Below are positions 1 to 12,091 of a DNA stretch of 64,000 nucleotides, piece by piece; position 1 is the stretch's first letter; the number at the start of each line of letters is the position of its first letter. Source of the DNA: Symsagittifera roscoffensis (taxonomy: Eukaryota; Xenacoelomorpha; Acoela; Convolutidae); NCBI RefSeq assembly GCF_963678635.1, contig NC_087068.1:6851907-6915906 (forward strand), read 5' to 3'. The translations under genes and the position numbers were made by a program. The notes beneath the pieces are model-generated. The model had not been told where the DNA came from. It saw nothing but the letters and a program-made list of their open reading frames with translations, and made no database searches.

Positions 1-2
1 TG

Positions 3-3000
3 GACGAATGATCTTAATGGATTTGTAGCATGAGCTGAGGGCTCTAGATCAGGCGAGATTTACCACTGACGGAATACACTTCGACAGCATAGAAGGACAA
101 GCCAGGATGAATCTTGTTTTCAAGGAGCGATTATAGGAGCTAGAAGTTGAACAATTCGACACTAGAGTACTGAGAACGGAAGAAGCGACGAACGTGCCCG
201 CCATTTCAAGTTTTGTGCCTCCGAATCTGGAAACACGCTTGGGATCAGTCCCATTTGAGCCACAAGTGATGCAGAGCTCGAGTCAGCAAGAACAGAGGTC
301 AGACTCCTTGGACCGACTGGGTGAAGCATCAGCGAGGAGGACCACTCATCACCGACGAAGATTGGGGCCAGTCAATCAAACAACGGATACGACCTCAGGC
401 ACCTTCAGATCTAAAACGACGACGAGTACGAGCAGAGAAAAGCGACTTCCAGATAGAAGTTCCCTGATGTGGCCAAGACCAATACGGTCCCCCTGGCATT
501 TAGGTAAGCTGAACCTCCAAACAGTAAGATTAGCAGCTGATGCAATGAGAATGCTGAATGGTGCGAGGCTGTCAGTAAATGGACTGTACTCGATCGTGGG
601 AGTTGAATGGTTGATAGCATCAGGGATCAACCTCAGCTCTACAATAGCAGTACGGTTTAGTGACCTTGAGGGACTGCCCTCAATCAACACCATGGGTCCC
701 GTGAATGGCAAACCTTTGCAATATGTAAAGATTAATCATAGTGAGCAGACTAGAGAAGAGAGACCAGGGAGATTCTTGAAAAGTAGAGCACCAACAGGGC
801 AACATGTAGAGATGTTTGAACAAGTGCCAGCACCTCCAGTTCATATGAAAGAAAAAGCATATCCAAAAAAAGTGATGCTGAAAGATACGGTGGTTTGAGA
901 TTCCCAAAAAACGAGACCATTTTCGCCGCGTACGACAAATCAGAGTTGAGAAAAGCAAAGATATTAAGGATTGCGAGCTCGGACTTGTTTTGGCTCGATG
1001 TAATATTGCTGGCGGGAACCGACCTGGATTGGATGCTATCCACATCAATGGCCATTGGGGTTCAAAGACAAACCAGAATGAATTCGATATTGATCGTGTT
1101 TGCCGGCATTAATCATTACCTGCAAGAAAGAGGTCTCTTGAGCAGACTCAGAGAGCCAGCAACGGCGGAAGACGCGATGTGGCCAGCAATCAAAGACATT
1201 CTGGAGTCCATGGGCGAGATCATGGACGTGTTAACGGAGGGCGGTTTCCAGAAAGTAACGCCAGTGTTCGTGTTATCCCCAGGATATGAACACCTCCCGA
1301 ATGGACTAAAGTTTGTGTATGCATTGATAGCGCTACTCTTAAAGGGCTATAATGCCATCGTAATGATCCTGTTTGTGACGTTTGGAGCAGAAATTTTCAC
1401 AAAAGACCAGCAGTATTGCACACTGGAGAAATACAAAATCTCCGACTGGATGAACTCCTGACATTGATTGCGATCACGCATGAAAAGTTGGGAGTTTTGA
1501 CGAATTCAAACGGCTACCCCGAGCAGATGAAGGATTACGTGAAAAAACTCGAGATGAAGAGGTCTACGGACTCTTGGACTAGAATACAGGATCTAAGACA
1601 TACTCTGATCCAATAGCTCCTTCAACAGAATCGCTTTGGAACCGGAGAAGACGAGACAATTGAAAAAAGAAAAGGACGTGCGACGTTATGCGGGGGACAT
1701 GCCCCTACTTACCGATTTAAACCTAGCTATGAGGACAGATCCTTTAGCACTGATCATGGGAGCCAGCGAGTTTGTGACGACAGTATACGGTCCAGCAGTG
1801 ACGTTGGCGTTCCCTGATGCGGAGGTGGACGCCTACAGAAGGTCGGTGTTGCACATGAACCTCAATTCAGCTTCAGCTGTGGACTGGAGCACACTCAATG
1901 ACAGCAGTAAACTTCAATGACCACTTCCGTGACCGAATGGGCGAAATGGATAGAGGGAATATCGAGGTGTTTCCGAAGCTCTGGAATTTGAGACTCTACG
2001 GCAGAACGAACAGTGAAATAGCTAGAACTCCTCGTATAATAGTTCCATGCCAGAATGTGAGCAAAGTAACTGAAGACTGGGGCGATTACCAAAAACCTAC
2101 CAGAAGAGATACTTGATTTTTCCTGAACTCGGAAGATGTTGCTCGGAGCAAACTCCGTAGTACACACTCCTAGGTTGAGAGCCTTTGAGACCAACGAAAG
2201 AAGAATGGCAAAATTCTCTGGATCGATGGACCCGTGCTTCAAAGGCAGAAATGCTGCTGTGCTGCAATAAACCCAGTTTACATATGTGGATGAGCAACTC
2301 AGCCACCCCCGAAACCTGGAAGATTCGAGGAAGAATGGGTCAAGTTGGACCTGGCGCAAAATACAATGAGAGGCAAGGCAGGCTTGCAAGAAGCCGCACT
2401 GATAGTAATGAGTGTGAAACCAGAATTGGTAATAACTGGGAAGCTGCGGACTAGGACATCTCTAGCTCCCTTCGACTGTGAGGAAATTGTGATAAAACAA
2501 TGAGAAGAAAAGGCCGGTCAGCTAGCAAGTCGAAACGAAAAACGACGAGCATGGACCTTCAAGGTCAGGAAAAAATGAACAGCGAGACGGCGAGGAGAAA
2601 GAAGACCGTAAACCGGAAGAGCAGATGGAGCAGGACCCCGACCAAATGGGAAGGGACGACGACAAGGCCTCAGTAGGTGGTGCGTCTGGCCTGGACTTCA
2701 ATTTCTTGGACGACGTTGAAGAAGGGACAGAAACGTTGACAGGGACGACTGAACTAGCGCAAAAAAAGGCTTCCACGCTGGAGCCTCTCTTATCCTTTAT
2801 GAACTCTCCTGGCAAGACTAGGATTACTATAGAAAAATTTTATTGGAGTCTCCGCGCAGGAGAAGAATAGGAGGCGCAGCCCGAGTTCCTTTCTTGGAAA
2901 CCCTGCAGAAGAAGAGTGGGAAGTTCCCCACAGAGATCATGAGAACAGAACAGGCTGTGGTATGGTCCGAGTTGTTTTCATGGAGGAAGTCTCGAGGGTG

Positions 3001-5350
3001 GTACAGTGGTAGAAGATCCAGTCCATGTTGAAAACAGGTCTCAACAGACCACTGATGCGGGAAATCCTTGACAAATTGGACGAATGTGAAGGGAGGATGA
3101 GCGATTTATTAATTAATTCTGGCCATGACTAAAGTGAGGATAATTATCCGATCAAGGTGACACAACAAGAAGTCAACGAAGAAGTTGTATACGTGTCCAC
3201 AACTAAAAAAAGGAACGATGCGATGGAAAATGGTGATTGACAAGATTAATGACATGAAGATGAAGTTGGCAACAAGGTAAATTTGAGAAAAACTGGGGAG
3301 ACGAAAATGGATGCTCAACTTTCGGCAAAGGCTGTTAACTCAGCAAAACAAAAACGAGTCGAGGATGTCATGGATATAGTGCAATGCGATGACAGATTGC
3401 CTGGCACATCCAAAACGATGACCGATGTAACAATGGTACCACCTATCCTCATGGCGGAATTAAGGTCAACCAGCTAAAAGATTAAGAGGAGTAACCGCAC
3501 TCTTACTGGAATTACCCTAGAAATCGAAATACTTAGCCAATGTGGTTCGATATTTCAGACCATCATGCATGAATCACGGAGAGGGAAGCGTCATAGGACA
3601 GCTGACCCCAGTGACATACAACCGATTGACAGTATCGGACACCGTCTCGTCATACGAGCCCGCCGGTGGACAAATGGAAATGAAGGACTATAGGAACTCA
3701 GCTAGAGGACACCTGATCGCTCTGGAAAATAAAGGTGCCATGGAATGTTACCTGGAAAAAAACGATACAGGGCACGGTGATAAAGCAAAAAGCATATGGA
3801 ACCTTAGTTACCTCAGAAATGCACGCGGAAACAGTGGATCAATTGGTGATTTTGCCTTGGAGAGTAGTAGTACTACGTCACTTTGAAGAAAAAATGCAAA
3901 CTAGCCCGAATATACAAGCTCTATTAGCGATACCGTACGTCAGAATTGAGCTGCTACTCAGATTTGCTTGGTGTATGGCGGCACTGACGATTGGAAAGTC
4001 AGACTCGGAAGAAAGGAAAAGGCCGAGAGTTGAGAAGATGTTCTTGATGACTAGTCTAAGAGACCTTATGATCTGTGAACGAGCAGCAGTAGTTCGTTGG
4101 AACAAATGTCAGTACCAGCGCTGAAGACCTGTGCAAAAAGCTGATAGAAACAGAAACCTAGCGAAGACCTTGCTCTTACAAGCGCTATTGGACATTCATC
4201 AAAGCAAGCCAAAGCTGTTGAAAATGAAAGAACCTGTGGAATTGGAATCCCTGAAGAAGATCGATGAAATACGAAGATTCTCAAACAAGGAGCTTAGTCT
4301 CACAAAAAAATCGATGGCGACACTGCTGAAGTCCAGTGAAGACTTGCGAAAATGTCGCAGAAATCTTAAAAGTTTTTCTGTACGATTTTTGCCGCGCATC
4401 AAGGAAGAACCAAGGACGAGTTGGAACCAATACTAGGAAAGAAGTTCATCGGATATGCAAGTGAGAAATTCAGTGATTTTGAAAGACACAAGCCGAACGG
4501 ATCAACAGCGACGGATTACAATACAGTAGACGATAATGATGAAATCCGCTGAGTGATGATGGAAATGGAACCACTACTGGAAACTTCGGGGAAACGAAAT
4601 TGAAAAAGCATTATGTTGACACATGTTGAGTTCCCACGCCATTGTTTGCTACAAACATGGTGGTATCCTGGGCCAAGTAATCTGGTGTTGGTCTTGGACT
4701 CTGGGGAGCTGCTCTCCATGGAATTACCAGACTCATCACAGCGCATAACAATAGTGATAGTCGGGTTTATGATGATGATTCAACGGCCGGAAGCTCATGT
4801 TAAGGAGAGCAATCAAAAAGAAGTACCGACCAAAGAACAGTTAGAAAAACTTGATTGACTAAAAGATTTAGATCTTTTTGAGACAATGTGCAAAGTCTTG
4901 ATTTTTCAGATGGAAGTCAAGAAAATAGGGACCAGAAGAAGACTGTTGTCATGGTTTAGAGCCAAATGACTGCATGGTTGTACGAATATTCCAAAAAAAG
5001 TATGTCGAAGCATAGCAGAGTGTACAATTCGTATCAGATGGACATAGGATCGAAAGCTTCCAAACGAGGTTTTGTGACCAATCGGAATGCAGTAACTAGC
5101 AACCCTTAAAAACAAAAACCTTGAAAACGAGACCATGATAACGAGAACCTTGCAGAGAACTTTGAGAACGAATGATTGTGACTGAAGAGAAGGAGAAGAA
5201 ATGTTGAAGGAGGGGCGATAAAGGATTGTGACGTTGCGCCTCCACAGAAGCTTCTGCAGAAGTAGGAAAACTAATGTAGACCTTCTACCTTGTTGCAAAC
5301 AAAGGGTAGAAGAGCAGAGGTGCAGGAGGACTGCCTCCAACAGTGTCAGA
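3..5350 (+). pseudogene. Decayed multi-copy gene, unit U1 (possible SGNH-hydrolase-like relic)
   Basis: Plus-strand coding remains run through shifting frames, for example 194-897, 895-1461, 1416-1616, 1636-1920, 1898-2116, 2185-2454, 3283-3477, 3542-3886, 3735-4124 and 4131-4436. In-frame TAG stops lie at 26-28 and 134-136, and the frame changes near 890. I see a DGIH motif at 68-79, like the Asp-x-x-His block of SGNH/GDSL hydrolases, and FAGIN followed by His at 1099-1116, like the GxND block with Asp replaced. The blocks are in reverse of the usual order, so two different domains may be represented. The family is not securely identified; it resembles multi-copy nematode proteins. The number of lesions rules out a working gene. 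GC content is visibly higher than in the retroelements to the right. Confidence 0.6.
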
Positions 5351-5379
5351 ATGGCCACCGATATACGAACGAAGGAGTA

Positions 5380-6542
5380 ACAAAGAAGGGCAAATTAAAA
5401 CTCATAACTATTTTTCTGCGAGAAAAACTCAATTGAGAAACCAAGCGGCTAGGCTTGAATTTGAAACTGAAAAAAAAGAAAACTTTTAATTATTTTTGAG
5501 TTTCATTTTTGTTGCTTTTATTGATTTGCATTGTGATTTTAATTAGTGTTTTTAGAGACTCTTACTATTTATTTAGAAAGGCTTGAGTGAAAAAAAAAAT
5601 TAAAACATGCCAACCTGAATGATTGTTTTTAATCAAATAAGATGAGTGTTCACTTTGTGGTGACAGGAAAGTCTCGAGTAATCTCTTGAAGAGGAAGGTT
5701 ATTTCATTGTTCGCTCTAACTAATGAGTTTTTTAAATTTTTTAATCAGGACCAACAACAACTAAATTTCTGAAGGGAGGAAGCATAGAAGGATAATTCTA
5801 GTTTGTTGGTTGACAAGACTGTCCTGTGTCCCAAAACCTTTTAAACCTAGGAGAAGAAACTTTAATTTGGGATGATGACACTAGAAGCCAAAAAAGATGT
5901 TTTATCTTAGGTCACATCCTCAGAATGCACATTTATGAAATGTTTAGAAGGCTATAGCAATAGCCTTCTAACATATAGAAGGCTATAGAAAAAAAATTCT
6001 AGCGTTTTGTAAATTCTGTTCGATGACACTTTAGAGTACCATTTTGATGAATTTCTCGGATTTCACTGAGGGCCTTGGCCGGATTATCCGGGGAGTATGT
6101 GAAATTCGACCAGAAACGCTCAAAAAGCATGATAAAAACTAATTTTATTCCGGAGCAGTTTAGTGGGAGAATTGGCTGTTTCGGAGAATTAACGGTCTCA
6201 TTCGACAAACTGAACGACTTGAGAGAGGTCGGTTTCAATTGAAAACTGAATTTTCAAAAATTGGTTTCTAAGGACACGATCATTTTTTAATTTTGTGAAT
6301 GCAGAAGAAGTGCAAGTATCAGAAGAATGATTTTTGCTAGTCGAACAAAGAACGACGATTTAGAGAGATAGTAAAATGAGAAATAGTTGGGATGATTCGA
6401 GAGCGTTCTGGAATGTAACGATTGCTCAAGAACTTCTAGTTGTTTCGCTGAAACTCCAACTGGTTGAGAATTGTTGATCAAACTTTCTTTCAAAATTAAT
6501 AATTTGTTTTCCAATAATTGATAAACTCCTGCATTTTTTCAA
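5380..6542. repeat. AT-rich non-coding tail of array unit
   Basis: No credible coding frame is visible. The tail is copied into U2 (ending 9309) and U3 (ending 12091). It has runs of A and T and a perfect hairpin at 5946-5969. It is the spacer between successive gene relics. Confidence 0.75.
5946..5969. repeat. Perfect 10-bp hairpin in array tail
   Basis: The arms AGAAGGCTAT and ATAGCCTTCT flank a 4-base loop, and a third partial copy of the arm follows at once. The hairpin is kept in U2 and is one base changed in U3. Role unknown. Confidence 0.7.
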
Positions 6543-8141
6543 CATCAGGGATCAACCTCAGCTCTACAATAGCAGTACGGTTTAGTGACCTTGAGGGACT
6601 GCCCTCAATCAACACCATGGGTCCCGTGAATGGCAAACCTCTGCAATATGTAAAGATTAATCATAGTGAGCAGACTAGAGAAGAGAGACCAGGGAGATTC
6701 TTGAAAAGTAGAGCACCAACAGGGCAACATGTAGGGATGTTTGAACAAGTGCCAGCATCTCCAGTTCATATGACAGAAAAAGCATATCCGAAAAAAGCGA
6801 TGCTGAAAAATACGGTGGCTTGAGATTCCCAAAAAACGAGACCATTTTCGCCGCGTACGACAAATCAGAGGTGAGAAAAGCAAAGATATTAAGGATTGCG
6901 AGCTCGGACTTGTTTTGGCTCGATGTAATATTGCTGGCGGGAACCGAACTGGATTGGATGCTATCCACATCAATGGCCATTGGGGTTCAAAGACAAACCA
7001 GAATGAATTCGATATTGATCGTGTTTGCCGGCATTAATCATTACCTGCAAGAAAGAGGTCTCTTGAGCAGACTCAGAGAGCCAGCAACGGCGGAAGACGC
7101 GATGTGGCCAGCAATCAAAGACATTCTGGAGTCCATGGGCGAGATCATGGACGTGTTAACGGAGGGCGGTTTCCAGAAAGTAACGCCAAAGCCAGTGTTC
7201 GTGTTATCCCCAGGATTAGGAAAGAAGTTCATCGGATATGCAAGTGAGAAATTCAGTGATTTTGAAAGACACAAGCCGAACGGATCAACAGCGACGATTT
7301 ACAATACAGTAGACGATAATGATGAAATCCGCTGAGTGATGATGGAAATGGAACCACTACTGGAAACTTCGGGGAAACGAAATTGAAAAAGCATTATGTT
7401 GACACATGTTGAGTTCCCACGCCATTGTTTGCTACAAACATGGTGGTATCCTGGGCCAAGTAATCTGGTGTTGGTCTTGGACTCTGGGGAGCTGCTCTCC
7501 ATGGAATTACCAGACTCATCACAGCGCATAACAATAGTGATAGTCGGGTTTATGATGATGATTCAACGGCCGGAAGCTCATGTTAAGGAGAGCAATCAAA
7601 AAGAAGTACCGACCAAAGAACAGTTAGAAAAACTTGATTGACTAAAAGATTTAGATCTTTTTGAGACAATGTGCAAAGTCTTGATTTTTCAGATGGAAGT
7701 CAAGAAAATAGGGACCAGAAGAAGACTGTTGTCATGGTTTAGAGCCAAATGACTGCATGGATGTACGAATATTCCAAAAAACGTATGTCGAAGCATAGCA
7801 GAGTGTACAATTCGTATCAGATGGACATAGGATCGAAAGCTTCCAAACGAGGTTTTGTGACCAATCGGAATGCAGTAACTAGCAACCCTTAAAAACAAAA
7901 ACCTTGAAAACGAGACCATGATAACGAGAACCTTGCAGAGAACTTTGAGAACGAATGATTGTGACTGAAGAGAAGGAGAAGAAATGTTGAAGGAGGGGCG
8001 ATAAAGGATTGTGACGTTGCGCCTCCACAAAAGCTTCTGCAGAAGTAGGAAAACTAATGTAGACCTTCTACCTTGTTGCAAACAAAGGGTAGAAGAGCAG
8101 AGGTGCAGGAGGACTGCCTCCAACAGTGTCAGAATGGCCAC
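6543..8141 (+). pseudogene. Truncated gene relic in U2
   Basis: Two plus-strand frames remain, 6518-6823 and 6820-7335. The second is 171 codons and runs through the deletion join in frame, so the deletion produced a short fusion of the FAGIN-type domain with the far C-terminal part. The frame break near 6820 is shared with the other units and therefore predates the array. I infer a pseudogene; expression of the 171-residue product is possible but unsupported. Confidence 0.55.
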
Positions 8142-9309
8142 CGATATACGAACGAAGGAGTAACAAAGAAGGGCAAATTAAAACTCATAACTATTTTTGT
8201 GCGAGAAAAACTCAATTGAGAAACCAAGCGGCTAGGCTTGAATTTGAAACTGAATAAAAAGAAAACTTTTAATTATTTTTGAGTTTCAATTTTGTTGCTT
8301 TTATTGATTTGCATTGTGATTTTAATTAGTGTTTTTAGAGACTCTTACTATTTATTTAGAAAGGCTTGAGTGAAAAAAAAAATTAAAACATGCCAACCTG
8401 AATGATTGTTTTTAATCAAATAAGATGAGTGTTCACTTTGTGGTGACAGGAAAGTCTCGAGTAATCTCTTGAAGAGGAAGGTTATTTCATTGTTCGCTCT
8501 AACTAATGAGTTTTTTAAATTTTTTAATCAGGACCAACAACAACTAAATTTCTGAAGGGAGGAAGCATAGAAGGATAATTCTAGTTTGTTGGTTGACAAG
8601 ACTGTCCTGTGTCCCAAAACCTTTTAAACCTAGGAGAAGAAACTTTAATTTGGGATGATGACACTAGAAGCCAAAAAAGATGTTTTATCTTAGGTCACAT
8701 CCTCAGAATGCACATTTATGAAATGTTTAGAAGGCTATAGCAATAGCCTTCTAACATATAGAAGGCTATAGAAAAAAAATTCTAGCGTTTTGTAAATTCT
8801 GTTCGATGACACTTTAGAGTACCATTTTGATGAATTTCTCGGATTTCACTGAGGGCCTTGGCCGGATTATCCGGGGAGTATGTGAAATTCGACCAGAAAC
8901 GCTCAAAAAGCATGATAAAAACTAATTTTATTCCGGAGCAGTTTAGTGGGAGAATTGGCTGTTTCGGAGAATTAACGGTCTCATTCGACAAACTGAACGA
9001 CTTGAGAGAGGTCGGTTTCAATTGAAAACTGAATTTTCAAAAATTCGTTTCTAAGGACACGATCATTTTTTAATTTTGTGAATGCAGAAGAAGTGCAAGT
9101 ATCAGACGAATGATTTTTGGTAGTCGAACAAAGAACGACGATTTAGAGAGATAGTAAAATGAGAAATAGTTGGGATGATTCGAGAGCGTTCTGGAATGTA
9201 ACGATTGCTCAAGAACTTCTAGTTGTTTCGTTGAGAATTGTTGATCAAACTTTCTTTCAAAATTAATAATTTGTTTTCCAATAATTGATAAACTCCTGCA
9301 TTTTTTCAA
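6543..9309 (+). repeat. Tandem array unit U2 (internally deleted, 2767 bp)
   Basis: U2 matches U1 closely but joins the equivalent of U1 position 1285 directly to U1 position 4434 (join near 7216), losing 3148 bp. The tail is retained and ends exactly where U3 begins. Confidence 0.9.
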
Positions 9310-10908
9310 CATCAGGGATCAACCTCAGCTCTACAATAGAAGTACGGTTTAGTGACCTTGAGGGACTGCCCTCAATCAACACCATGGGTCCCGTGAATGG
9401 CAAACCTCTGCAATATGTAAAGATTAATCATAGTGAGCAGACTAGCGAAGAGAGACCAGGGAGATTCTTGAAAAGTAGAGCACCAACAGGGCAACATGTA
9501 GGGATGTTTGAACAAGTGCCAGCATCTCCAGTTCATATGACAGAAAAAGCATATCCGAAAAAAGCGATGCTGAAAGATACGGTGGCTTGAGATTCCCAAA
9601 AAACGAGACCATTTTCGCCGCGTACGACAAATCAGAGGTGAGAAAAGCAAAGATATTAAGGATTGCGAGCTCGGACTTGTTTTGGCTCGATGTAATATTG
9701 CTGGCGGGAACCGAACTGGATTGGATGCTATCCACATCAATGGCCATTGGGGTTCAAAGACAAACCAGAATGAATTCGATATTGATCGTGTTTGCCGGCA
9801 TTAATCATTACCTGCAAGAAAGAGGTCTCTTGAGCAGACTCAGAGAGCCAGCAACGGCGGAAGACGCGATGTGGCCAGCAATCAAAGACATTCTGGAGTC
9901 CATGGGCGAGATCATGGACGTGTTAACGGAGGGCGGTTTCCAGAAAGTAACGCCAAAGCCAGTGTTCGTGTTATCCCCAGGATTAGGAAAGAAGTTCATC
10001 GGATATGCAAGTGAGAAATTCAGTGATTTTGAAAGACACAAGCCGAACGGATCAACAGCGACGATTTACAATACAGTAGACGATAATGATGAAATCCGCT
10101 GAGTGATGATGGAAATGGAACCACTACTGGAAACTTCGGGGAAACGAAAATGAAAAAGCATTATGTTGACACATGTTGAGTTCCCACGCCATTGTTTGCT
10201 ACAAACATGGTGGTATCCTGGGCCAAGTAATCTGGTGTTGGTCTGGGACTCTGGGGAGCTGCTCTCCATGGAATTACCAGACTCATCACAGCGCATAACA
10301 ATAGTGATAGTCGGGTTTATGATGGTGATTCAACGGCCGCAAGCTCATGTTAAGGAGAGCAATCAAAAAGAAGTACCGACCAAAGAACAGTTAGAAAAAC
10401 TTGATTGACTAAAAGATTTAGATCTTTTTGAGACAATGTGCAAAGTCTTGATTTTTCAGATGGAAGTCAAGAAAATAGGGGCCAGAATAAGACTGTTGTC
10501 ATGGTTTAGAGCCAAATGACTGCATGGATGTACGAATATTCCAAGAAACGTATGTCGAAGCATAGCAGAGTGTACAATTCGTATCAGATGGACATAGGAT
10601 CGAAAGCTTCCAAACGAGGTTTTGTGACCAATCGGAATGCAGTAACTAGCAACCCTTAAAAACAAAAACCTTGAAAACGAGACCATGATAACGAGAACCT
10701 TGCAGAGAACTTTGAGAACGAATGATTGTGACTGAAGAGAAGGAGAAGAAATGTTGAAGGAGGGGCGATAAAGGATTGTGACGTTGCGCCTCCACAAAAG
10801 CTTCTGCAGAAGTAGGAAAACTAATGTAGACCTTCTACCTTGTTGCAAACAAAGGGTAGAAGGGCAGAGGTGTAGGAGGACTGCCTTCAACAGTGTCAGA
10901 ATGGCCAC
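9310..10908 (+). pseudogene. Truncated gene relic in U3
   Basis: The pieces are the same as in U2: a frame at 9285-9590 and a 171-codon frame at 9587-10102 whose translation is identical to the U2 one. The identity is most simply explained by recent duplication. Purifying selection would have to be shown by comparing substitutions. Confidence 0.55.
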
Positions 10909-12091
10909 CGATATACGAACGAAGGAGTAACAAAGAAGGGCAAATTAAAACTCAGAACTACTTTTGTGCGAGAAAAACTCAATAGAGAAACCAAGCGGCA
11001 GGCTTGAATTTGAAACTGAATAAAAAGAAAACTTTTAATTATTTTTGAGTTTCAATTTTGTTGCTTTTATTGATTTGCATTGTGATTTTAATTAGTGTTT
11101 TTAGAGACTCTTACTATTTATTTAGAAAGGCTTGAGTGAAAAAAAAATTAAATTATGCCAACCTGAATGATTGTTTTTAATCAAATAAGATGAGTGTTTA
11201 CTTTGTGGTGACAGGAAAGTCTCGAGTAATCTCTTGAAGAGGAAGGTTATTTCATTGTTCGCTCTAACTAATGAGTTTTTTAAATTTTTTAATCAGGACC
11301 AACAACAACTAAATTTCTGAAGGGAGGAAGCATAGAAGGATAATTCTAGTTTGTTGGTTGACAAGACTGTCCTGTGTCCCAAAACCTTTTAAACCTAGGA
11401 GAAGAAACTTTAATTTGGGATGATGACACTAGAAGCCAAAAAAGATGTTTTATCTTAGGTCACATCCTCAGAGTGCACATTTATGAAATGTTTAGAAGAC
11501 TATAGCAATAGCCTTCTAACATATAGAAGGCTATAGAAAAAAAATTTCTAGCGTTTTGTATATTCTGTTCAATGACACGTTAGAGTACCATTTTGATGAA
11601 TTTCTCGGATTTCACTGAGGGCCTTGACCGGATTATCCGGGGAGTATGTGAAATTCGACCAGAAACGCTCAAAAAGCATGATAAAAACTAATTTTATTCC
11701 GGAGCAGTTTAGTGGGAGAATTGGCTGTTTCGGAGAATTAACGGTCTCATTCGACAAACTGAACGACTTGAGAGAGGTCGGTTTCAATTGAAAAGTGAAT
11801 TTTCAAAAATTCGTTTCTAAGGACACGATCATTTTTTAATTTTGTGAATGCAGAAGAAGTGCAAGTATCAGAAGAATGATTTTTGCTAGTCGAACAAACA
11901 ACGACGATTTAGAGAGATAGTAAAATGAGAAATAATTGGGATGATTCGAGAGCGTTCTGGAATGTAACGATTGCTCAAGAACTTCTAGTTGTTTTGCTGA
12001 AACTCCAACTCGTTGAGAATTGTTGATCAAAATTTCTTTCAAAATTAATAATTTGTTTTCCAATAATTGATAAACTCCTGCCTTTTTTCAA
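9310..12091 (+). repeat. Tandem array unit U3 (internally deleted, 2782 bp)
   Basis: U3 has the same deletion join as U2 (near 9983), so it is a copy of a deleted unit and not an independent deletion. It differs from U2 by scattered substitutions and small indels. Confidence 0.9.

Larger units (their letters stand above)
618..6542 (+). repeat. Tandem array unit U1 (full length, 5925 bp)
   Basis: The sequence starting CATCAGGGATCAACC at 618 recurs at 6543, 9310 and 12092, each time preceded by the same AT-rich tail ending TTTTTTCAA. U1 holds the gene relic (618 to about 5350) and an AT-rich tail (about 5380-6542). U1 is the only unit preceded by unique gene sequence (1-617), so it is the founder end of the array. 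Confidence 0.9.

Noticed and set aside
4906-5358. 150-residue minus-strand frame repeated at 7689-8141 and 10456-10908
   Set aside because: It is opposite the plus-strand relic and kept only because the array units are recent copies. Composition and lack of motifs argue against a gene.
6820-7335. 171-residue frame in U2 as an expressed gene
   Set aside because: It is identical in U3 only through recent duplication, starts from a TTG after a frame break and spans a deletion join. No independent support.
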